Below are positions 7,019-13,338 of a stretch of 13,338 nt of DNA, in pieces. The notes beneath the pieces are model-generated. The model did not search any database, had not been told where the DNA came from, and was given only the letters and a program-made list of their open reading frames with translations. Position 1 is the stretch's first letter. Each line of letters starts with the position of its first letter. This stretch comes from Tardiphaga sp. (GTDB lineage Bacteria; Pseudomonadota; Alphaproteobacteria; Rhizobiales; Xanthobacteraceae). The stretch is from NCBI GenBank assembly GCA_028290325.1, contig JAQGJY010000102.1:1-13338 (forward strand). The letters are read 5' to 3'. Made by a program: the position numbers and the translations under genes.

Positions 7019-8654
7019 TCCCGAACAGCGCGAATACGGCGCAGCTCCACAGCGACTGCCAGTTGTCCGGACCCTCGTTGAACACCGTATAGATCGCCGA
7101 CATCACCAGAATGCCGGCGAAGACCGCTTCGGCGATCGGGCGCCTGCCCAAAGCCGGTCGGTTCAACAACGCCAGGGCGGCGAACGGCAGCACCGCCATG
7201 GTCAGCGGGGCGAACGGGAAATCGCGGTAGCGCGGATCGAACACGAAGCCCAAGGCCGATTCGACTCCGAGAATCGCCGCCACCAGCAAGGTCAGGCCCA
7301 GCACGATCGACAGCGCCTGATGCGTGCGATGCTCGCGCGGTCCGAACAGATCGAGGAACACCGGCAGCGGTCGCCCGGCCAACAGCGCGTTGGCGCAGAG
7401 CGGCGGCGCCAGACTACCGGCCGCCAGCAGCAGGCCCCAGCGCATCCAGCCGCCGATGCCGTAGCTCTCATGGATCATGCGGTCGGCGGCGATGCCGAGC
7501 AACGCGCCGCCGGCGGTCGCCATGACGAAGACGGCGAACCACGAAACAAATCGCGGCGGCCACGGCCGGCGTCGCAACGTCAGCATCGCGGCGCCGAACG
7601 TGATGACGCTCAACGCCATCCCGGCCGCCATCAGCAGCTTCCAGCGCGGAAAATCCGAAATAGGCACGCCGACCGGATATTTCACGCCGCGATGGCTGGC
7701 GTCGAACAGGCCCCAATAGCCGCCGACGGTGCCTTCAAGCGCGCGTTTCCACGGCTGGTCGTAGGCCTCGATCAGGTTGACGCGGAAGTTTTCCTTCTTG
7801 GCGAGGTCGAGAATTTCCGACACCACGCGCGCCTGACTGGCGCGCGACGGCAGGGCGCCGTCACGCATCCGCCCGGCGCTCGGCCAGCCGGTTTCGCCGA
7901 TCAGGATTTCCTTGTTCGGAAACACGACCGCGACGCGCTTGCGGATCGAATCGACATGCGCCGCCGCGTTCTTGGCGCGGATCGGGAAGTCTTCCCAATA
8001 AGGCAGAATGTGAATCGTGACGAAATCGACCGCCTCGTAGATCTCGCGATTTTTCAGCCAGTATTCCCACACGTCGGCATAGGTCACCGGCAACTTGATT
8101 TGCGATTTGACCGCGCGGATATTGGCCGCCAGATCGGGCGCGGTCATTTCGCCCCGCAGCAGCACTTCGTTGCCGACGATCACGCCGGTGATCACAGTCG
8201 GATATTGCTTGGTCAGCTCGACCACTTCGGAAATCTGCTGCAGATTCTTCAGTCTGTTGCTGCCGAGCCAGATGCCCTGCAACACCTTCAGTCCGGGAAT
8301 CTGCGACGCCAGCTCCGGCACCTTGTTGAGGCCGTTCTCAACCGAATAGGTCCGCACGCATTTCGAGATTTCGGCCAGCTGTTTGAGATCCTGCGCGATC
8401 TGCTCCGGCGCAATCATCGTGGTCGGGTCGAGCGGCGTCTGCTCGCCGCGGAACGGCGCATAGGACACGCATTCGAGTTTGGCGGCCGGATCAATCGGTG
8501 CGCGCACGAGCGAGATCGGCGTCGCCAACCACCACCACGTCGCGGCAATAAGGCCCAGGGACAGAACGAGAAGCGCCAGCGGCGTGCGAAAAGAAATAGG
8601 TTTTATCCTTCCGAAAATGTACCGTCGATTAACCGTTCGGCGGCAATAAGCCAA
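6966..8654 (-). CDS. ndvC: NdvC-like beta-glucan protein, GH17 domain plus membrane segments
   Basis: 562 aa (about 62 kDa) if translated from TTG 8654. The layout is an N-terminal membrane anchor (about residues 24-43), a GH17-type domain (60-335), then about six membrane segments in the C-terminal 220 residues. The GH17 acid/base Glu163 sits in VIVGNE and the nucleophile Glu254 in ILIGETGWPSAG, which matches the family signature. In B. japonicum NdvC is needed for the beta-1,6-linked part of cyclic beta-(1,3),(1,6)-glucan; length, domain and position next to ndvD and ndvB fit it. A transglycosylase acting in the periplasm is inference from GH17. The start is odd: there is no in-frame ATG or GTG before the anchor, only TTG 8654 with no RBS, or an ATT at 8597 placed 9 nt after GGAAGG. 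The end overlaps the convergent membrane-protein gene by 53 bp. Confidence 0.9.
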   Translation of the reverse strand: MAYCRRTVNRRYIFGRIKPISFRTPLALLVLSLGLIAATWWWLATPISLVRAPIDPAAKLECVSYAPFRGEQTPLDPTTMIAPEQIAQDLKQLAEISKCVRTYSVENGLNKVPELASQIPGLKVLQGIWLGSNRLKNLQQISEVVELTKQYPTVITGVIVGNEVLLRGEMTAPDLAANIRAVKSQIKLPVTYADVWEYWLKNREIYEAVDFVTIHILPYWEDFPIRAKNAAAHVDSIRKRVAVVFPNKEILIGETGWPSAGRMRDGALPSRASQARVVSEILDLAKKENFRVNLIEAYDQPWKRALEGTVGGYWGLFDASHRGVKYPVGVPISDFPRWKLLMAAGMALSVITFGAAMLTLRRRPWPPRFVSWFAVFVMATAGGALLGIAADRMIHESYGIGGWMRWGLLLAAGSLAPPLCANALLAGRPLPVFLDLFGPREHRTHQALSIVLGLTLLVAAILGVESALGFVFDPRYRDFPFAPLTMAVLPFAALALLNRPALGRRPIAEAVFAGILVMSAIYTVFNEGPDNWQSLWSCAVFALFGITLWRARAAQSQEPAVQ

Positions 8655-8689
8655 GTGCGCCGATTGATCCAGAGGTCCGATTTTGACAT
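8603..8689 (-). CDS. Possible leader ORF upstream of ndvC
   Basis: A 28-codon frame starts at ATG 8689, with GAGGTG immediately upstream at normal spacing, and encodes MSKSDLWINRRTWLIAAERL followed by IDGTFSEG. Its TAA stop (8603-8605) directly follows the GGAAGG sequence and lies 5 nt before the ATT codon that may start ndvC. It could be a leader peptide coupled to ndvC translation, or the remnant of an N-terminus lost by frameshift. It is too short for its composition to be judged, so it is a weak call. Confidence 0.25.
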   Translation of the reverse strand: MSKSDLWINRRTWLIAAERLIDGTFSEG

Positions 8690-8810
8690 TTGCACCTCAT
8701 TTCAGCGCAGGTCGCTACAGAACTTCAGAGCCAAAGACCGCTGGCATCGCGGTCGCGTCGCAAGCCCTCGCGACGGCGGTCGCCGTTTACGATAAGCTGC
8801 GCGGATCGCT

Positions 8811-8830
8811 GGACAAATATTGAATTGTCC
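8811..8830. promoter_or_regulatory. Inverted repeat in the ndvC-ndvD divergent region
   Basis: GGACAA (8811-8816) and TTGTCC (8825-8830) form a 6-bp inverted repeat with an 8-nt AT-rich spacer. It lies about 100 bp upstream of ndvD and 156 bp or more from ndvC, in the 278-bp region that must hold both promoters. The spacing suits a dimeric regulator. Beyond this and the leader ORF I see only a TTGACA at 8683-8688, without a fitting -10 box. Confidence 0.3.
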
Positions 8831-8932
8831 GTCATGGCAATCGGATGTCTCCGCCGCATTGGAGACCCAATTCTTCGGCAACAGATGCGTTTGGTGGCTG
8901 CTGCCGTCCGCACGAAACAGGTTGGAAAACAT

Positions 8933-9490
8933 ATGCGTCGTCTGCTGTCTGGATTGCAGTCCGTTGTGGTGCGTGGTCTTGCTGTATCGAGCCTTGCGGT
9001 CCTAATTGCGCTGGGCGCATCCGGTGTCGGTGTCGCGCAGCAGGATCAGGCCAAGCAGCCGGCCGGCAATCAGACGCCGTCGCCCGCCGACGTCGCCCGC
9101 GAAAGCCAGCGCAAGAGCGATGAATTCGTCGAGGCCGCGCAGGCCATCAACGGACCCGGCGGCAATCCGGAATGCGTCTGGCTCGGCCGCCGCGTTGTCG
9201 TGCTCATGTGGCGTGACGATCTCGACACGGCATTCCGCCATCTCGATCTCTATGACCGTTTCGGCTGCCCCGGCGGCCATGTCCAGGCGACCTTTCGTTG
9301 CCTCGTCAAATTTGGCGCGATCGATCCGAAGCAGCCGGACAGCCTGAACAGCCGCGTGCACGCCTGCTGGATCAATCCCGGCGCGCAGCCGCAGCAGGCG
9401 GCCGCGCCCGGCCAGCCGACCAATCCGGCGGCGCCGCCGACGCCACCACAGTCGCCCGCCGCGACGCCGACGCCGACCGAACAGAAATAG
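8933..9490 (+). CDS. ndvD: NdvD-like exported glucan biosynthesis protein
   Basis: 185 aa from ATG 8933. Residues 1-36 are a signal peptide or signal anchor (MRRLLSGLQS, then a hydrophobic run AVSSLAVLIALG) with a likely cleavage site at GVGVA-QQ. The mature part has a conserved-looking core (about 60-150: ECVWLGRRVVVLMWRDDLDTA, continuing into RHLDLYDRFGCP) with four cysteines, Cys81, 112, 123 and 145, able to form two disulfides in the periplasm. The last 35 residues are Pro/Ala/Gln/Thr-rich. In B. japonicum ndvD lies between ndvC and ndvB, is predicted to have one transmembrane domain, and is needed for glucan synthesis in vivo but not for activity in membranes in vitro. Position and topology match. 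The published size (about 26 kDa) is larger than the 19 kDa here; the frame is open upstream to TTG 8690 (266 aa), but the signal peptide favours 8933. The RBS is weak (TTGGAAAAC). Confidence 0.8.
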   Translation: MRRLLSGLQSVVVRGLAVSSLAVLIALGASGVGVAQQDQAKQPAGNQTPSPADVARESQRKSDEFVEAAQAINGPGGNPECVWLGRRVVVLMWRDDLDTAFRHLDLYDRFGCPGGHVQATFRCLVKFGAIDPKQPDSLNSRVHACWINPGAQPQQAAAPGQPTNPAAPPTPPQSPAATPTPTEQK

Positions 9491-9556
9491 CGCCGCTGAG
9501 CGACGACGCCGAGGAAACCACCCGACGCATGGCATTCGTTCTGGCGTTCGATTGTG

Positions 9557-9680
9557 CGGCGCCCTGAAAACGCCATTGCGCCGGATAAATGGATGCTGGT
9601 GGTCGAATCCGACCACACGACAGTGGCTTGTTAACTGTCATCGGCGAGATATTCTGATCTCTGCCGGCGTCCGGTCGGAC
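9557..9680 (+). promoter_or_regulatory. Structured leader of ndvB with four inverted repeats
   Basis: The 240-bp ndvD-ndvB spacer contains successive hairpin-forming pairs: CGGCGC 9557-9562 / GCGCCG 9578-9583; GTGGTCG 9599-9605 / CGACCAC 9610-9616 (7 bp, 4-nt loop); GACAGT 9619-9624 / ACTGTC 9634-9639; and GTCCG 9669-9673 / CGGAC 9676-9680. None is followed by a T-run, so they are not standard terminators. They may form a structured 5' UTR or serve as protein sites. No known riboswitch family is recognised. Confidence 0.35.
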
Positions 9681-9688
9681 CTAGGGGA

Positions 9689-9712
9689 CGGGTCCATTTC
9701 CGGGTCATTTTC
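9689..9712 (+). repeat. Tandem 12-bp direct repeat before ndvB
   Basis: Two adjacent imperfect copies, CGGGTCCATTTC and CGGGTCATTTTC, agree at 10 of 12 positions. They end 18 bp before the ndvB ATG and are bracketed by the inverted pair TAGGGG (9682-9687) / CCCCTA (9714-9719). They occupy the place where an RBS would be expected and could be a regulator or translation-control site. Confidence 0.35.
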
Positions 9713-9730
9713 GCCCCTATGGTTTAGTCG

Positions 9731-12457
9731 ATGCGTGCCGTTGTCGCCGTCTTGTTGCTTGTGACCGGTGCCCACGCGGGGCTCTGGGGCCTGTTCCGCG
9801 AAAAACAAACGGCGCCCGATTTCCGCGGCATGTTGCCGAGCGTCTCTTACGCGCCATTCGACGGCAGCGGACATCCCGACGTCGATAACATTCCGACAGC
9901 CGAGAAAATTCGCGCCGACCTCAAGACGCTCGCGCCGCTGACCAAGGCGGTGCGTCTGTATTCGTCCACCGGCGGTCCCGAGCTGGTGCCGCCGCTCGCC
10001 AACGAGGCCGGCATCAAGGTGACGGTCGGCGCGTGGATCGACAAGAACGTCGATCGTAACGAGCGCGAAATGGTGTCCGCCATCGAGCTCGCCAAACGCA
10101 ACAGCAACGTCAACGGCATCGTCGTTGGCAACGAAACCATTTTCCGTGGCGAGCAGAAGGTCGAGGACCTCGTCAAGCTGATCCAGAAGGTCAAGAGCCA
10201 GGTCAGCGTGCCGGTCACGACCGGCGAGATCTGGAACATCTGGATCGAGAATCCTGAACTGGCGTCGTCGGTCGATTTCATCGCCGCGCATATCCTGCCG
10301 TATTGGGAAGGGTTCTCCGACGAGCAGGCCGTCGATCAGGCGATGATCATCTATCAAAAGCTGCGCAACGCCTTTCCCGGCAAGCGCATCGTGATCGCGG
10401 AATTCGGCTGGCCAAGCTCGGGCTACAATCTCAAGAAGGCGATCCCCGGCCCGTTCGAGCAGGCCGTGACGCTGCGCAATTTCGTCAGCCGCGCCGACCA
10501 GATCGGCATGGAATACAATATCGTCGAGGCGATCGATCAGCCGTGGAAATATTTCGAAGGCGGCGTCGGTCCCTATTGGGGCATTCTGAACGCCGCGCGT
10601 GAGCCGAAATTCGCCTGGACCGGCCCGGTGGTCGATCAGGATCACTGGAAGCTCGCGATCATCGCCGTGATGGTCGGCGTGCTGCTGTCGCTGCCGATCC
10701 TGCGGCTGGTGACACCCACCCCGATGCAGGCGCTGTTGCTGTCGGCGGCGGCGAACGGCGTCGGCGCCTGGGTCGCCACGATCTTCTCCTATTGGAACGG
10801 CCATTATTTCATCTTCGGCTCGGCCTTCGCGTTGACGCTGGGCCTGATCCTGCTGGTGCCGCTGGTGCTGATCGCGATGGCGCGGATCGAGGAAATCGCC
10901 GCGATCGCTTTCGGCCACAAACCTCGCCGTCTGTTGCCCGGCAAGGTGACCCAGCTCGGCCCTCCGGTGCCGGCCCGCGCGCTGTCGGCGGCCGCCGCCC
11001 CGGCTTTGGTGGCGCGACGCGATGAGTCCGCGCCGACGCCGAAGGTCTCGATCCATATCCCGGCCTATCGCGAGCCGCCGGAGATGCTGAAGCAGACGCT
11101 CGATGCCGTGGCGCGGCTCGACTATCCGAACTTCGAATGCGTCGTCATCATCAACAACACGCCGGACCCCGAGTTCTGGATGCCGATCCAGGATCATTGC
11201 CGGACGCTCGGCGAACGCTTCAAGTTCATCAACGCCGAAAAGGTCGAGGGCTTCAAGGCCGGCGCGTTGCGGATCGCGATGGCCCGCACCGATGTCGATG
11301 CCGAGATCATCGGCATCATCGATGCCGATTACGTCGTCGAGCCGGACTGGCTGAAAGACCTGGTGCCGGCTTTCGCCGATCCGCGCGTCGGCCTCGTGCA
11401 AGCGCCGCAGGATCATCGCGATGGCGACCGCTCGCTGATGCACTACATCATGAACGGCGAATACGCCGGCTTCTTCGACATCGGCATGGTCCAGCGCAAT
11501 GAGGCCAACGCCATCATCGTGCACGGCACGATGTGCCTGATCCGCCGCGCGGCGATGGACATGGCCGGCGGCTGGGAGGGCGATACGATCTGCGAGGATA
11601 GCGACCTCGGCCTTGCCATCATCGAGCATGGCTGGCTGACACATTACACGCACAAGCGTTACGGCTTCGGCCTCCTGCCCGATACCTACGAAGCGTTCAA
11701 GAAGCAGCGCCATCGCTGGGCCTATGGCGGTTTCCAGATCATCAAGAAGCATTGGCGGCGCTTCCTGCCCGGCGCCAGTCGGCTGACGCCCGAACAAAAA
11801 CGCGAATTCGCTCTTGGCTGGCTGAACTGGCTCGGCGCCGAAAGCCTCGGCGTCGTCGTCGCGATTCTGAATCTGATCTGGGTGCCGATCGTCGCCTTCG
11901 CCGACATCGCCATTCCCGACAAGATCCTGACGCTGCCGATCATCGCGGCCTTCGTGGTGTCGCTGGTGCATTTCCTCACGCTGTACCGGCTGCGCGTGCC
12001 GGTGAAGATTCCGCAGATGCTGGGCGCGATGATCGCGGCGATGTCGGTGCAATGGACCGTGTCGCGCGCTGTCGCCAACGGGCTCATCACCGAGCATCTG
12101 CCCTTCGCCCGCACCTCGAAGGGCGGACTGTCGATGATGTCCGTCGAATTTCAGGCCTTTTGGGAGGCTGTCATCGGCGTGCTGCTGCTGATCGGCGCCG
12201 GCGTGCTGGTGATGTCGAACAGCTTCAAGCAAGTCCACGAAATCTACGTCTTCGCCGTCGTGCTGGTGTTGCAGAGCTTGCCGTTCCTGTCGGCCGTGCT
12301 GATCGCGATCCTGGAAAATTCGCGGATCAACTCGTTCGCGTTCTGGACCAACACGCGCATCCGAACCGCCGAGCTGATCGGCCTGCGTCCGGTGCCGATG
12401 TCAGCCATCGGCAACTCGCAGACGGCGACGCCGGAGGCGCAGCGGAAAGCCGGCTGA
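9731..12457 (+). CDS. ndvB: Beta-(1,3)-glucan synthase NdvB: GH17 domain fused to GT2 glycosyltransferase
   Basis: 908 aa (about 100 kDa). A short N-terminal anchor (about 3-22) leads to a periplasmic GH17-type domain (36-300) with acid/base Glu135 in IVVGNE and nucleophile Glu224 in IAEFGWPSSG. Three membrane segments (about 307-384) precede a cytoplasmic GT2 domain from about 437 (VSIHIPAYREPPEM). That domain has the DAD motif 531-533, the acidic ED at 622-623 and QRHRW at 659-663, the D,D,D,QxxRW set of processive beta-glycan synthases. About five membrane segments follow (700-861). In B. japonicum NdvB (about 102 kDa) makes cyclic beta-(1,3),(1,6)-glucan from UDP-glucose; the GH17 part would act on the chain as it emerges, which is inference. 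The start ATG 9731 has no clear RBS. Next to ndvD and divergent from ndvC. Confidence 0.96.
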   Translation: MRAVVAVLLLVTGAHAGLWGLFREKQTAPDFRGMLPSVSYAPFDGSGHPDVDNIPTAEKIRADLKTLAPLTKAVRLYSSTGGPELVPPLANEAGIKVTVGAWIDKNVDRNEREMVSAIELAKRNSNVNGIVVGNETIFRGEQKVEDLVKLIQKVKSQVSVPVTTGEIWNIWIENPELASSVDFIAAHILPYWEGFSDEQAVDQAMIIYQKLRNAFPGKRIVIAEFGWPSSGYNLKKAIPGPFEQAVTLRNFVSRADQIGMEYNIVEAIDQPWKYFEGGVGPYWGILNAAREPKFAWTGPVVDQDHWKLAIIAVMVGVLLSLPILRLVTPTPMQALLLSAAANGVGAWVATIFSYWNGHYFIFGSAFALTLGLILLVPLVLIAMARIEEIAAIAFGHKPRRLLPGKVTQLGPPVPARALSAAAAPALVARRDESAPTPKVSIHIPAYREPPEMLKQTLDAVARLDYPNFECVVIINNTPDPEFWMPIQDHCRTLGERFKFINAEKVEGFKAGALRIAMARTDVDAEIIGIIDADYVVEPDWLKDLVPAFADPRVGLVQAPQDHRDGDRSLMHYIMNGEYAGFFDIGMVQRNEANAIIVHGTMCLIRRAAMDMAGGWEGDTICEDSDLGLAIIEHGWLTHYTHKRYGFGLLPDTYEAFKKQRHRWAYGGFQIIKKHWRRFLPGASRLTPEQKREFALGWLNWLGAESLGVVVAILNLIWVPIVAFADIAIPDKILTLPIIAAFVVSLVHFLTLYRLRVPVKIPQMLGAMIAAMSVQWTVSRAVANGLITEHLPFARTSKGGLSMMSVEFQAFWEAVIGVLLLIGAGVLVMSNSFKQVHEIYVFAVVLVLQSLPFLSAVLIAILENSRINSFAFWTNTRIRTAELIGLRPVPMSAIGNSQTATPEAQRKAG

Positions 12458-12530
12458 CGCCGCCTTGGCGAGATGTGCCGACGATCTGACGACCCGCGCC
12501 GAGCGCCCGTGACGGCTCCCGAAACAAGCC

Positions 12531-12551
12531 GGGACGGCCGGGCCTCGTCCC
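12531..12551 (+). terminator. GC-rich hairpin after ndvB, weak terminator candidate
   Basis: A 6-bp stem GGGACG (12531-12536) / CGTCCC (12546-12551) lies 74 bp after the ndvB stop and just before the tRNA promoter. It has no T-run, so intrinsic termination is doubtful; it may only protect the mRNA end. Confidence 0.3.
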
Positions 12552-12580
12552 TTGACCGGCGCGGGCCTGCCCCCTACACA
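12552..12580 (+). promoter_or_regulatory. Promoter of the tRNA-Lys gene
   Basis: TTGACC (12552-12557), a 17-bp spacer and TACACA (12575-12580) make a good housekeeping-type promoter. Transcription would start near 12587, about 5 nt before the mature tRNA 5' end. Confidence 0.65.
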
Positions 12581-12591
12581 GCGCCACACGT

Positions 12592-12667
12592 GAGCGCGTA
12601 GCTCAGTCGGTAGAGCACGTGACTTTTAATCATGGGGTCGTGGGTTCGAATCCCACCGCGCTCACCA
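12592..12667 (+). tRNA. tRNA-Lys (anticodon TTT)
   Basis: A complete cloverleaf of 76 nt including encoded CCA. The acceptor arms GAGCGCG (12592-12598) and CGCGCTC (12657-12663) pair over 7 bp, followed by discriminator A (12664) and CCA (12665-12667). The D arm contains AGCTCAGTCGGTAGAGC and the T arm GTGGG-TTCGAAT-CCCAC. The anticodon stem CGTGA/TCATG (one G-T pair) encloses the loop CTTTTAA with anticodon TTT at 12625-12627, which reads AAA and AAG lysine codons. It has its own promoter and is flanked downstream by hairpins, so it is a single-gene unit. No integrase or duplicated 3' end is seen that would mark an integration site. Confidence 0.98.
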
Positions 12668-12720
12668 ACCATGATTGGTTACAATAGTTTTAAGAAAACA
12701 GCCAAGGGCTAGGCGATAAG

Positions 12721-12748
12721 GCCCGCCAGTTCAGCCGGCGGGCTTCGC
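12721..12748. terminator. Bidirectional hairpin terminator
   Basis: A 7-bp GC stem GCCCGCC (12721-12727) / GGCGGGC (12737-12743) with a 9-nt loop, followed by TTCGCTT on the + strand and CTTAT on the - strand. It could end the tRNA transcript from the left and any - strand transcript through cobF or the small ORF from the right. A weaker hairpin AACCA/TGGTT (12667-12680) lies between it and the tRNA. Confidence 0.65.
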
Positions 12749-12762
12749 TTGCGCCGCCGCGA

Positions 12763-12876
12763 TCAGCTGGCAGCGTGGTGCCGATTGACGGAATGCCGCA
12801 CGAACTCCAGCTTTTTCAGCGCGTCCAATTGCACCGACGCCAGATCATTCAGCTTGTCGTCGCTCTCTGCCGCCAT
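12763..12876 (-). CDS. Possible small protein of 37 aa, downstream of cobF
   Basis: The frame from ATG 12876 encodes a charged, probably helical peptide beginning MAAESDDKLNDLASVQLDAL and ending NRHHAAS. It has no membrane segment and no known motif. It ends 20 bp before the bidirectional hairpin, which would fit a translated terminal ORF. RBS evidence is poor: GAGG lies only 2 nt before the ATG, and GAGGGGGA is 13 nt away. A GTG at 12948 would give 61 aa. The amphipathic helix pattern is the main argument for coding; it is otherwise unproven. Confidence 0.4.
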   Translation of the reverse strand: MAAESDDKLNDLASVQLDALKKLEFVRHSVNRHHAAS

Positions 12877-12983
12877 TGCCTCGTGACCGGATCCCCCTCG
12901 CAAGTTTTTTTCGGGAGCATCAGGTCCGGGGGAACGCTCCGTGCGCACCGGATTCGGGTTTTGCCTAAAGCGTCGTGCCTCAA

Positions 12984-13338
12984 TCAGTGACGCCTGAGGA
13001 TATACACATCCATGATCCAGCCTATCCGGGCCCGGGCTTCCGCGCGGGCCTGCAGGATGAGTGGGCCGGTGTCGCTGAGCGCCCCGCCAAGGATGATCTC
13101 GGCGGGCATGCCGACATAAGCACCCCACCAAATCGTCACCCCGGCCGGAGCGACGTGCTGGAAGGCGCACGCGCCATCAAGCATCACGACCAGCGTTTTG
13201 ATGCCCTCGGGCCAGCCGCCGTCACGCAACTGCCGCCCGGTCGTGACCAGAAAGGACGCGCCGATATCATTGAGCGGCATTGCATGCGAAGCGCATAAAG
13301 CCTGAATCGCGGTGATGCCAGGAATGACGCGCAACCGC
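12984..13338 (-). CDS. cobF: Precorrin-6A synthase (deacetylating), C-terminal part
   Basis: 117 C-terminal residues of a gene whose start lies beyond the right edge; the frame is open to the window end. CobF methylates precorrin-5 at C-1 using SAM and releases acetate, a step of the aerobic cobalamin pathway in the cytoplasm. The visible part has PGITAIQALCASHAMPLNDI, LVTTGRQLRDGGWP, VVMLDGACAF, WWGAYVGMP and the ending ARARIGWIMDVYILR, all typical of CobF within the tetrapyrrole methylase family. Full-length CobF is about 250-260 aa, so roughly half is seen. The TTG near the edge is only an internal Leu codon. The gene is followed by 107 bp without a clear feature before the small ORF. Confidence 0.92.
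   Translation of the reverse strand, partial: RLRVIPGITAIQALCASHAMPLNDIGASFLVTTGRQLRDGGWPEGIKTLVVMLDGACAFQHVAPAGVTIWWGAYVGMPAEIILGGALSDTGPLILQARAEARARIGWIMDVYILRRH

Noticed and set aside
8683..8688. Perfect TTGACA box between ndvC and ndvD.
   Set aside because: No -10-like hexamer lies at 16-18 bp on the + strand, so it is not called as a promoter.
6918..8795. A 625-codon open frame on the + strand opposite ndvC.
   Set aside because: Shadow of ndvC, with Gln/Arg/His-rich content and no recognisable domain.
9638..12238. An 866-codon open frame on the - strand opposite ndvB.
   Set aside because: It is antisense to an unmistakable GH17-GT2 gene; composition is His/Asp/Arg-rich as expected from a shadow frame.
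12592..12667. tRNA-Lys as an integration site for a mobile element.
   Set aside because: No integrase, no direct repeat of the tRNA 3' end and no shift in composition are visible nearby.
12931..12965. GGAAC as a possible -35 of an EcfG general-stress promoter.
   Set aside because: No CGTT-type -10 occurs at the required spacing, and the direction is antisense to cobF.

Overview
The window looks like a chromosomal segment from an alphaproteobacterium of the Bradyrhizobium / Rhodopseudomonas / Afipia group. The evidence is high GC, the glmU-glmS-DUF502 gene order, the aerobic cobalamin gene cobF, and above all a complete ndv-type locus for periplasmic cyclic beta-(1,3),(1,6)-glucan, which is characteristic of bradyrhizobia. 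Assignment to family is inference from gene content. No insertion sequence, phage gene, integrase or CRISPR array is visible.

Left part (1-1200, + strand): an unrecognised 182-aa protein, then two tandem hairpin terminators, then gloA (glyoxalase I) with all four metal ligands conserved. Next (1225-5383, - strand): a probable operon read right to left, glmU, glmS and a DUF502 membrane protein. GlmS and GlmU together make UDP-GlcNAc, the precursor of peptidoglycan and lipopolysaccharide. glmU diverges from a gene for a membrane-anchored coiled-coil protein with a SPOR-like C-terminus (5562-6575), which is followed by a small multi-spanning membrane protein (6638-7018).

Glucan locus (6966-12457): ndvC (- strand, GH17 domain plus membrane segments) diverges from ndvD (exported, Cys-containing) and ndvB (GH17 domain fused to a processive GT2 glucan synthase). 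The order matches the described arrangement in Bradyrhizobium japonicum, where ndvD lies between ndvB and ndvC. In the expected scheme NdvB polymerises beta-1,3-glucan from UDP-glucose, NdvC is needed for the beta-1,6 part, and NdvD is an accessory factor for synthesis in vivo.

Right end: a tRNA-Lys(TTT) gene with a recognisable promoter and encoded CCA, a bidirectional hairpin terminator, a doubtful 37-codon ORF, and the 3' part of cobF running off the right edge on the - strand.

Most of the window is recognisable core metabolism and a known glucan system, and I do not see a clearly new system. The points most worth checking are the absence of a normal start codon for ndvC (with a well-placed leader ORF and a strong Shine-Dalgarno before an ATT codon), an Ala-to-Glu difference beside the gating Trp of GlmS, the structured and repeat-bearing leader of ndvB, an 18-bp perfect palindrome before glmU, and two unassigned envelope proteins next to ndvC.
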